Source: Pseudomonadota bacterium
Lineage (GTDB): Bacteria > Pseudomonadota > Alphaproteobacteria > Rhizobiales > Rhizobiaceae
DNA: 5,129 nt
Direction of reading: 5' to 3'
NCBI GenBank assembly: GCA_023433855.1
Contig: JAEYTV010000112.1
Span: forward strand, 1 to 5,129
Positions 1 to 5,129 of this stretch are shown one piece after another; within the stretch, counting starts at the first letter, position 1; each line of letters begins with the position of its first letter. The notes beneath the pieces were generated by a model. It saw only the letters and a list, made by a program, of their open reading frames with translations, did not search any database and was not told the DNA's origin. A program made the translations under genes and the position numbers.

Positions 1-36
1 GGCTATCTGTTCCCACTCATTCGAAAGATCCCTCCC

Positions 37-2079
37 ATGGACCTGTTTCTGGAAGACGACGCCGACCCGAACACCCTGTCGTTCGTCGCGGAGCTGAACG
101 AAGCTTCGGACCGGAAACTGAAGACGCCGGAGTTCGAGCAGGATCGGGATCGCATCAAGTCGATGATCGAGCGGGAGGATCGCCTGATCGTGCCGTCGCG
201 TCGCGGCCCCTGGCTGTTCGATTACCACCGCACGAAGGATAACCCGCTCGGTATTTGGCGCCGCCTGCCAGCCGACCGGGAGCCACGGCCGGATGCACCT
301 TGGGAAACGGTACTCGATCTCGATGCCTACTGCCAAGCTGAAGGCAAGCGCTGGATCTATTCCGGCGCCATCACCTGCCCCTTCGAGCCCACTCGCGTGC
401 TGCTTGTCCTCTCCGATGGCGGATCGGACCTGTTGCGGTTAGCGGAATTCGACACGGACAAGAAGGCCTTCGTCGAAGGCGGGTTTGACACGCCGGTTGC
501 CCGTTCCTATGCAAGTTGGCTCAGCCGTGATGAAATCGCGTATTTCGGCTCGATCGACGCGGATTCTGCCACCCGCTCCGGCTGGCCGCGGGTCGGCCGC
601 CGCCTCAAGCGCGGACAAAGACCAGAAGAGGCGGAGATCTATTTCGCCGCGGGCAAGGACGACGTCCATGGTTACGCCTTCTCCATCAGCCCCTTGTTCT
701 GGGGCGGCAAGGAGAGCGACCGCCCGATAGAGGTCTTCTCGGTCGGCCACGAAATCGGCAAGACGAGCGTCCATCTGCGCGGCGCCAATGGAGAGATCCA
801 TCGCCTCGATCTGCCGGTGGAGATCGACTACTCGATCAACCACAGCCATATCCTGTGGCGGGCAAAGACGGGAGAACGCTTCCCGGTCGGCAGCCTGATC
901 CTCCAGCCAATCGCGCCATTCGCCGATGAACAGCAGGGCGAAGCGCAAATCCTGTTTTCCCCGAAGGGCGGCCAATCGATCGCGCAGTTCTCACTCTTGA
1001 AGACTTGGGCGATCTTTATCGTCAGCGACCGCATGGTGCCGCAGGTCTTCCTGCTCGACCTGACGAAGCCCGGCGCAGAACCGCAGCAACTTTCGCTGCC
1101 GCCGGAACTACAGACTGTGGGCTTTCGCCCGGTCGACGCCGACCTGACGCTTGGCGAGGAAGTGCTGACGGTGAGCGGCCATGGCTTCCTCCTGCCCGAG
1201 AGCACCTATCGCCTGGACCTGCGCAACCGGGACAGGAAACCCGAACTCGTCCACACAGGTACGGCGCCGGCCTATTTCGACCCCGAGGGCATGACGTCGG
1301 AGCTCCTGGAGGCAACATCCGAAGATGGCACGAAGGTGCCCTATCACATTGTTCTCCCAAAGCAGTGGACGAAGGGAGAGCTGCCGGTCCTCATGTACGG
1401 CTATGGCGGCTTTGCCGCGCCGCTCTCGCCTTACTACTCGGGCAACAACGGCCTGTGGCTCCAGCATGGCGGCGCCTATGTGCAGGCCTATATCCGCGGT
1501 GGCGGCGAACTCGGGCCGGACTGGCACCAGGTCGCCAAAGGCCAGGGCCGCCACAAGGCATTCGAGGATTTCGTCGCCGTTGCCCGCGATCTCGTAAAGC
1601 GTGGCTACACGAAACCCTCGCGCATCGCCTGCACCGGCGGCAGCAATGGCGGCCTGCTCGCTGCCGTCATGCTGACGCGCTACCCGCAAGATTTCGGCGC
1701 CGTCTGGACCCGCGTACCGGTGATCGACATGTCACGGTTCCACGTCTTTCCGGCCGGCCGCGCCTGGACGGATGAATACGGCGATCCGGATGCCCCCGCG
1801 GATCTCGCCTATATGCTGGGCTACTCGCCGCTCCATCAGGTAAAGCCAGCGAGCGAGGTCACCTATCCGCCGGTCTACATCGAAAGCTCCAGCAATGACG
1901 ATCGGGTCCACCCGTCGCATGCGAGGCGTTTCGCCAAACGACTGATCGACCAGGGTCATGAGGCACTGTTCCACGAGTTCGACTCGGGCGGGCATGGTGG
2001 CGCCGGCGATTCAGGGGAACAGGCCGCCCGCGCGGCCATGGGTTACAGCTTCCTGCGCCAGACAATCATGGCTGGTTGA
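37..2079 (+). CDS. Prolyl oligopeptidase family serine peptidase (S9A)
   Basis: Serine peptidase of the prolyl oligopeptidase family, expected to cut short peptides after proline in the cytosol; no signal peptide or membrane segment is visible. The 680 residues suit the family (about 700). A short N-terminal part with FLED is followed by a probable beta-propeller (roughly 70-400) and a C-terminal alpha/beta hydrolase domain (roughly 410-680). Visible motifs are YGYGGF (Tyr456 as oxyanion-hole candidate), IRGGGE, GGSNGG with nucleophile Ser536, RAWTDEYG with Trp577, NDDRV with Asp621 and Arg623, and GGHGG with His653. Ser, Trp, Asp and Arg keep the spacing of porcine enzyme Ser554/Trp595/Asp641/Arg643, so proline specificity is plausible, not only family membership. 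The ATG at 37 lacks a clear ribosome binding site and the frame is open to base 1, so the start may lie further left. It converges on holC. Family call is firm; substrate is inferred. Confidence 0.93.
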   Translation: MDLFLEDDADPNTLSFVAELNEASDRKLKTPEFEQDRDRIKSMIEREDRLIVPSRRGPWLFDYHRTKDNPLGIWRRLPADREPRPDAPWETVLDLDAYCQAEGKRWIYSGAITCPFEPTRVLLVLSDGGSDLLRLAEFDTDKKAFVEGGFDTPVARSYASWLSRDEIAYFGSIDADSATRSGWPRVGRRLKRGQRPEEAEIYFAAGKDDVHGYAFSISPLFWGGKESDRPIEVFSVGHEIGKTSVHLRGANGEIHRLDLPVEIDYSINHSHILWRAKTGERFPVGSLILQPIAPFADEQQGEAQILFSPKGGQSIAQFSLLKTWAIFIVSDRMVPQVFLLDLTKPGAEPQQLSLPPELQTVGFRPVDADLTLGEEVLTVSGHGFLLPESTYRLDLRNRDRKPELVHTGTAPAYFDPEGMTSELLEATSEDGTKVPYHIVLPKQWTKGELPVLMYGYGGFAAPLSPYYSGNNGLWLQHGGAYVQAYIRGGGELGPDWHQVAKGQGRHKAFEDFVAVARDLVKRGYTKPSRIACTGGSNGGLLAAVMLTRYPQDFGAVWTRVPVIDMSRFHVFPAGRAWTDEYGDPDAPADLAYMLGYSPLHQVKPASEVTYPPVYIESSSNDDRVHPSHARRFAKRLIDQGHEALFHEFDSGGHGGAGDSGEQAARAAMGYSFLRQTIMAG

Positions 2080-2099
2080 GGCTGCCGAAGCACAGAGAC

Positions 2100-2122
2100 C
2101 TGCCTGTGAGACAGACAGGCAG
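2100..2122. terminator. Hairpin between convergent genes, possible weak terminator
   Basis: A perfect 8-bp stem (CTGCCTGT at 2100-2107, ACAGGCAG at 2115-2122) with a 7-base loop lies in the 69-base gap between the stop codons of the prolyl oligopeptidase gene and holC. Its position suits a bidirectional terminator. Only three T follow on the plus strand (2125-2127), and no T run follows on the minus strand, so it is a poor match to a classic intrinsic terminator. It may instead protect mRNA 3' ends. Confidence 0.4.
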
Positions 2123-2148
2123 CGTTTGGGATTGGCACGCCCGGTGTC

Positions 2149-2598
2149 TCAAGCTTTTTTCACCCATCTGCCCTCCTCCGACTGCTGCCAGTAGGTGAGC
2201 GTATGCCCCTCGCCCTTCAACCTCTTCCATTGAGTGCGGGCATTCTCCAGTTGAACGGGATCGTAACCGTCGAACATGAACACGATCCGTTCGTATGCGG
2301 CCGCTGCCGGCGGCTCGGCACCATCGACAACGAAACGCACGCTCGCGCTGTTGTCGTTGCCGGCCCCGGCCGTCAGCAGCACGGGCTGGGCGTCGGCCAT
2401 CGGCCCCGCGTCGGTGCCGTGCGGGAGGAAACTGTCCTCCCGAAACGTCCAGAGATGCACGTCGAGAAGATCCCGCCGCGCTTCTGTGCTTGTCTGCACA
2501 ACCACCTTCCACCCACGCTCGACGCTCTTTTCCAGCAAGGAAGGCAGTGCGTCTTCAAGCTTTGATTCCGTCAGATGGTAGAAAAGAACCTCGGTCAT
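2149..2598 (-). CDS. holC: DNA polymerase III subunit chi
   Basis: Chi is an accessory subunit of the DNA polymerase III clamp loader. In E. coli it links the complex (through psi) to the C-terminal tip of single-stranded DNA-binding protein. The 149-residue product matches the family length (E. coli 147). It opens with TEVLFYHL, has the family's LWTF...FLPHG stretch (Trp50 to His60), a PVLLT strand, the YERIVFMFDGYD segment near residues 102-113, and a basic C terminus ending WVKKA. The start at 2598 was chosen over an in-frame ATG 21 codons upstream because MTEVLFYHL is the usual N terminus. It is preceded by GAAGG (2602-2606, minus strand) at a short 3-base spacing, and it overlaps the pepA stop by one base (TGATG). 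The overlap implies translational coupling and a shared transcript. No psi gene is visible; many bacteria outside the gammaproteobacteria lack a recognisable one. Confidence 0.92.
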   Translation of the reverse strand: MTEVLFYHLTESKLEDALPSLLEKSVERGWKVVVQTSTEARRDLLDVHLWTFREDSFLPHGTDAGPMADAQPVLLTAGAGNDNSASVRFVVDGAEPPAAAAYERIVFMFDGYDPVQLENARTQWKRLKGEGHTLTYWQQSEEGRWVKKA

Positions 2599-4094
2599 CA
2601 GCCTTCGTAATGCGCGCGCACCAGTTCGTCCAGCAGCCGCACACCATAACCGGAACCCCACGAGTGATTGATCTCGGTAGCGGGAGAGTTCATCGCGGTG
2701 CCGGCGATGTCGAGGTGCGCCCAGGGCGTTTCTCCGACAAATCGCTTCAGGAATTGCGCCGCGGTGATCGAACCCGCATTACGTCCGCCGGTATTTTTCA
2801 TGTCGGCAAATTTGGAATCGATCAGCTTGTCGTATTCCTTACCGAGGGGCATTCTCCACAGGCGTTCACCTGTAGCCTCGCCGGCGGCTGTCAAGTGGCC
2901 CGCCAGCCTGTCCTCGTTGGCGAACAACCCGGCATGCTGGTTGCCGAGCGCGACCATGATCGCACCGGTCAATGTCGCCAGATCGATCATGAAGCGGGGC
3001 TTGAACCGATTGTTGCAATACCATAGCGCATCGGCAAGCACGAGGCGGCCTTCCGCATCGGTGTTGATGATCTCGATCGTCTGACCGGACATCGAGGTGA
3101 CGATGTCGCCAGGCCGCTGGGCATTACCGTCCGGCATGTTCTCCACCAGGCCGAGTATCCCAACGGCGTTGACCCTGGCCTTGCGGGCGGCCAGCGTATG
3201 CATCAGGCCGATGACCGCTGCCGCGCCTCCCATATCCCCCTTCATGTCTTCCATGCCGGCGCCGGGTTTGATTGAAATGCCGCCCGTGTCGAACACGACA
3301 CCCTTTCCGACAAACGCAATTGGCACCTCTTTCGCCTTGCCGCCCTTCCACTGGATGATCGCGAGGCGCGGTGGCCTGGCGGAACCCTGCGCCACCCCGA
3401 GCAGCGCGCCCATGCCGAGCTTTCTCATCTCCTTCTCGGTCAGGATCTCGACCTCGGCGCCAAGCTTTCCCAGGTCTTTTGCCCTGTCGGCAAATTCCAC
3501 CGGCCCAAGCGCGTTCGGCGGCAGGTTGACCAGGTCGCGGGCGAGGATAACACCGCCTGCAACGGCCTCCGATTCGGCGAACGCCTTCTCGGCTGCGCCC
3601 GCATCGGCAGTGACGATCGTCACCTTGACGGTTCTGGACTCCTTGTCCTTGTCGTCGTCATCATTCCTGCGCGTCTTGTAGGTGTCGAACGTATAGCTGC
3701 GCAAAAGCATTCCGAGAGCGAATCTGGCAGCCTGCGCGCCGCCGATATCCAGACCTGGCGCGTCGAGGAATACCGTCATGGTGGTCGCCGACTTGGCACT
3801 CGCGGCCGCGACGCCGCCGGCTCTCAGCCAGTCATAGTCCGTCAAGGCGTCCGGCTTTCCGAGCCCGAGCACGACCAGCCGGTCGGCCGCCGAACCCTCC
3901 GGCGCAATCAGATCCAGGGTGGTGAGCGCCTTTCCGGAGAACTTGGCGATCCTCGCTGCCCGGGCTACGACACCTGCCGGATCGGCGTCTGGCAGCCCTG
4001 CCGCAGGCGCGTCGCCCGCAAGTTTGAGCAGGAGGACGAGCCCTCCATCGGCCTTTGCGGATTTTGCGAAGGAGATATCGAGTTTGGTGGGCAT
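2598..4094 (-). CDS. pepA: Leucyl aminopeptidase (M17), cytosol aminopeptidase PepA
   Basis: Two-metal aminopeptidase of family M17 that removes N-terminal residues, often leucine, from peptides in the cytosol; family members are usually hexamers. The 498-residue product has a variable N-terminal domain (about 1-140), an acidic linker (NDDDDKDKE, about 144-152) and the catalytic domain. All expected active-site residues are present: Lys264 and Asp269 in [11 protein letters not shown], Lys276 in SIKP, Asp287 in MKGDMGG, and Asp346, Glu348 and Arg350 in NTDAEGR. Each sits exactly six positions below its E. coli PepA counterpart (270, 275, 282, 293, 352, 354, 356). The ATG at 4094 is preferred over an in-frame TTG at 4130 because GGAG lies five bases upstream and [15 protein letters not shown] resembles known N termini. 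It is the first gene of a pepA-holC transcript, divergent from lptF. E. coli PepA also binds DNA; nothing here tests that. Confidence 0.96.
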   Translation of the reverse strand: MPTKLDISFAKSAKADGGLVLLLKLAGDAPAAGLPDADPAGVVARAARIAKFSGKALTTLDLIAPEGSAADRLVVLGLGKPDALTDYDWLRAGGVAAASAKSATTMTVFLDAPGLDIGGAQAARFALGMLLRSYTFDTYKTRRNDDDDKDKESRTVKVTIVTADAGAAEKAFAESEAVAGGVILARDLVNLPPNALGPVEFADRAKDLGKLGAEVEILTEKEMRKLGMGALLGVAQGSARPPRLAIIQWKGGKAKEVPIAFVGKGVVFDTGGISIKPGAGMEDMKGDMGGAAAVIGLMHTLAARKARVNAVGILGLVENMPDGNAQRPGDIVTSMSGQTIEIINTDAEGRLVLADALWYCNNRFKPRFMIDLATLTGAIMVALGNQHAGLFANEDRLAGHLTAAGEATGERLWRMPLGKEYDKLIDSKFADMKNTGGRNAGSITAAQFLKRFVGETPWAHLDIAGTAMNSPATEINHSWGSGYGVRLLDELVRAHYEG

Positions 4095-4099
4095 TGGAA

Positions 4100-4103
4100 C
4101 TCC
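4100..4103 (-). promoter_or_regulatory. Ribosome binding site of pepA
   Basis: On the minus strand GGAG lies five bases upstream of the ATG at 4094. It decides the start in favour of this ATG, 12 codons downstream of an alternative in-frame TTG at 4130. Confidence 0.75.
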
Positions 4104-4221
4104 AAGAGGCTTTCGTGACGAAAGGATCAATCATCGCGGTTTCGGCGACGAACGCAAGGTCGCGTCGAGCAACTCTGCCGCTTGCCGCAATGAGAGAGTG
4201 CCTGAATGAAGAGGAAGCGGG

Positions 4222-4239
4222 TGAAGGTGCACCCCTTCA
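4222..4239. repeat. Small inverted repeat in the pepA leader
   Basis: Perfect 6-bp arms TGAAGG (4222-4227) and CCTTCA (4234-4239) flank a 6-base spacer; the centre contains the palindrome GGTGCACC. If transcription starts from the proposed promoter at 4251-4279, this hairpin would sit close to the 5' end of the roughly 150-base pepA leader. There it could stabilise the mRNA. No downstream T run is seen, so it is not an obvious attenuator. Confidence 0.4.
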
Positions 4240-4240
4240 A

Positions 4241-4276
4241 ATTGGTCGGCAATTTAAGTAGTGTCTGGCCGCCAAT
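4241..4276. repeat. Imperfect inverted repeat overlapping the pepA promoter
   Basis: ATTGG-T-CGGC (4241-4250) is complementary to GCCGCCAAT (4268-4276), giving nine pairs with one unpaired T at 4246 and a 17-base spacer. The left arm abuts the proposed -10 box and the right arm overlaps the proposed -35 box of pepA, a position suited to an operator. No known regulator motif is recognised. Confidence 0.35.
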
Positions 4277-4279
4277 CAA
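4251..4279 (-). promoter_or_regulatory. Candidate sigma-70-type promoter of pepA-holC
   Basis: Read on the minus strand, TTGATT (4274-4279) is followed after exactly 17 bases by TAAATT (4251-4256). Each hexamer matches the housekeeping consensus at four of six positions. It faces pepA and would give an untranslated leader of about 150 bases. An imperfect inverted repeat (4241-4276) overlaps it. Assignment rests on hexamer match and spacing only. Confidence 0.45.
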
Positions 4280-4354
4280 CCGGAGCGCGTCACATGTCAT
4301 CTCCGACCAACGGTATCCTCCGAAGGTGCCCTGCCTGCCGGTCTGTGGATCTTC

Positions 4355-4382
4355 GTGACAGCAGGCCGTCCTGAAATGTCAC
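4355..4382. repeat. Interrupted hairpin in the pepA-lptF intergenic region
   Basis: GTGACA (4355-4360) pairs with TGTCAC (4377-4382), and inside it CAGG (4362-4365) pairs with CCTG (4370-4373) around a 4-base loop. The two stems are separated by an internal loop of one base against three. It lies about 130 bases upstream of lptF. It could be a regulator site or an RNA structure; no T run follows directly, although six T occur at 4412-4417. Confidence 0.35.
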
Positions 4383-4454
4383 AGCACCTTGGAAAACCGA
4401 CTTCTGCACGATTTTTTGTGCCGGCTTGCGGTCGCAAACAACGAAGCGATCACT

Positions 4455-4460
4455 TAGATA
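4455..4460 (+). promoter_or_regulatory. Weak candidate -10 box for lptF
   Basis: TAGATA matches the TATAAT consensus at four of six positions and lies 49 bases upstream of the lptF ATG. No convincing -35 box stands at 16-18 bases; TTGCGG at 4426-4431 is 23 bases away. A promoter must lie in this divergent region, but this placement is tentative. Confidence 0.2.
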
Positions 4461-4469
4461 GTCGCGACC

Positions 4470-4485
4470 GTCATCGTCCGATGAC
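4470..4485. promoter_or_regulatory. Palindrome upstream of lptF, possible operator
   Basis: GTCATCG (4470-4476), a TC spacer and CGATGAC (4479-4485) form a perfect 7-bp inverted repeat. It ends 24 bases before the lptF start codon. The 2-base spacer is too short for a good RNA hairpin with all pairs formed, so a dimeric protein site on DNA is the more natural reading. No named regulator's motif is recognised. Confidence 0.35.
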
Positions 4486-4509
4486 AGGCTGCAAGATGTC
4501 CAGGTCGGA

Positions 4510-5073
4510 ATGAAGCTTCTCGAACGCTACATATTGCGCCGGAGTTTCCAGATGTTCCTGGTGACGCTCGTTCCCGTGCTCACCATCATCTGGACCATCC
4601 AGGTGCTGGGACGCATCAATCTGGTCACCGACACGGGCCAGTCGATGAGCTCGTTCGCCACCCTTGCGACCTTTATCCTGCCCACGATCATCCCCGTCGT
4701 CCTGCCTTTCGCCCTGGTGATCGGCATCACGCAGACGCTGACGGCGATGAATAACGATTCCGAACTGCCCGTCATCGATGCCGCAGGCGCAAGGCGCAGC
4801 ATCATATACCGGCCAGTCCTGATGCTCGCCGCGGGGCTCAGCCTCTTCTCCTTCCTGGTGACCAATTTCGTCGAGCCGCCCTCCCGCGTCGCCGCTCGCC
4901 AGATGGTCGCCGCCGCCTATGCCGATCTGCTCTCATCGGTCATCGAGGAAAAAACCTTCCGCAGCATCGAGGACGGCCTGTTTGTCCAGATCTCGGAACG
5001 GCATTCCGGCCGGGTGCTGAAGGGGCTGTTCGTTGTTGACTCCCGGGACCCGAATTTCGACCTCATCTACTAC
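4510..5073 (+). CDS. lptF: LPS export ABC transporter permease LptF, 3' truncated
   Basis: LptF pairs with LptG and the ATPase LptB in the inner membrane to pull lipopolysaccharide out of the membrane and pass it to the LptC/LptA bridge. The start MKLLERYILRR is the family's amphipathic N-terminal helix. Hydrophobic segments follow at about 13-33, 50-77 and 98-118. NNDSELPVIDAAG (81-93) is the coupling-helix region that contacts LptB. The part after residue 120 begins the periplasmic beta-jellyroll domain, reaching VQISERHSGRVLKGLFVVDSRDPNFDLIYY at residue 188. The ATG at 4510 is supported by the family N terminus and by AGG five bases upstream, a weak binding site. About half of the usual 360-390 residues are present. 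Everything after codon 188 is adapter, not gene: the translation turns into CLYTHLRAHD, unlike any LptF. The gene is divergent from pepA-holC, as in E. coli; lptG would be expected next. Confidence 0.92.
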
Positions 5074-5129
5074 TGTCTCTATACACATCTCCGAGCCCAC
5101 GACCCAAGGCAAGATATCGGATGCCGTCA
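5073..5129 (+). other. Sequencing adapter remnant (Nextera), not genomic
   Basis: Bases 5073-5090 match the 19-base Tn5 mosaic end used in Nextera kits (CTGTCTCTTATACACATCT) with one T missing. Bases 5091-5105 match the following read-through segment CCGAGCCCACGAGAC with two mismatches. Then come eight bases (AAGGCAAG, 5106-5113) in the place of the i7 index. Bases 5114-5129 match ATCTCGTATGCCGTCT of the flow-cell adapter at 13 of 16 positions. Order and spacing are exactly those of the library construct. It lies at the very end of the sequence, as expected for untrimmed reads, and interrupts lptF. The first C (5073) could be either genome or adapter. Confidence 0.96.

Noticed and set aside
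439..1689. Long open frames on the minus strand and in other plus frames inside the prolyl oligopeptidase gene
   Set aside because: GC-rich DNA gives long chance frames; these translate to low-complexity Arg/Ala-rich sequence with no recognisable family, and the real gene covers the region.
2203..3026. Plus-strand open frames of up to 243 codons over holC and pepA
   Set aside because: They lie antisense to two well-recognised genes, and their products are shadow-like.
4095..4130. TTG start at 4130 giving PepA 12 extra residues
   Set aside because: The ATG at 4094 has GGAG at five bases and gives the usual N terminus; the extension does not resemble PepA.
4190..4261. Small 23-codon open frame upstream of lptF
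   Set aside because: It is only the tail of a longer chance frame, has no ribosome binding site, and lies opposite the proposed pepA leader.
4242..4310. TTGGTCGG and CCGACCAA, an 8-base inverted repeat 53 bases apart
   Set aside because: By rough estimate about one such pair is expected by chance in a 415-base region, and it conflicts with the closer repeat at 4241-4276.
4223..4390. AAGGTGC heptamer present twice direct and once inverted
   Set aside because: Repeated 7-mers are expected several times by chance in this length; the spacing is irregular.
4426..4437. TTGCG-GT-CGCAA palindrome
   Set aside because: Arms of only five bases in GC-rich DNA; too weak to list as a separate site.
4527..4865. 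112-codon minus-strand frame inside lptF
   Set aside because: It lies antisense to clear LptF coding sequence and shows no recognisable protein features.
5073..5129. Genuine Tn5-like transposon end inserted in lptF
   Set aside because: The sequence is the synthetic mosaic end followed by library adapter, index and flow-cell sequence, not a natural Tn5 end.

Overview
The window looks like a piece of a draft short-read assembly from an alphaproteobacterium, most likely of the Rhizobiales. The pointers are GC-rich codon use and encoded proteins that resemble rhizobial PepA, chi, LptF and prolyl oligopeptidase. The genus call is inference from remembered family resemblance; no search was run.

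Layout: (1) Bases 37-2079 (+) encode a complete-looking prolyl oligopeptidase of family S9A. Its reading frame stays open to the left edge, so the true start could lie outside the window. (2) Bases 2080-2148 are a short gap between convergent genes with an 8-bp-stem hairpin. (3) Bases 2149-2598 (-) encode the DNA polymerase III chi subunit (holC), joined by a one-base TGATG overlap to (4) 2598-4094 (-), the leucyl aminopeptidase pepA. (5) Bases 4095-4509 are a 415-base divergent intergenic region. It holds a plausible pepA promoter, several inverted repeats and presumably the lptF promoter. (6) From 4510 (+) starts lptF, a subunit of the lipopolysaccharide export ABC transporter; about 188 codons are genuine.

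The last 57 bases (5073-5129) are not genomic. They match the Nextera transposase mosaic end and read-through adapter, an 8-base index and the start of the flow-cell adapter, with a few errors. The lptF reading frame turns to nonsense at that junction. This is the most important observation in the window.

Biologically, the block is conserved housekeeping. Divergent lptF and pepA-holC is also the arrangement known from E. coli. The two peptidases fit cytosolic peptide turnover, chi belongs to the replisome and LptF to the outer-membrane assembly line. I found no sign of a new system, mobile element, CRISPR array or RNA gene. The features worth checking are the adapter tail and the palindromes between pepA and lptF.
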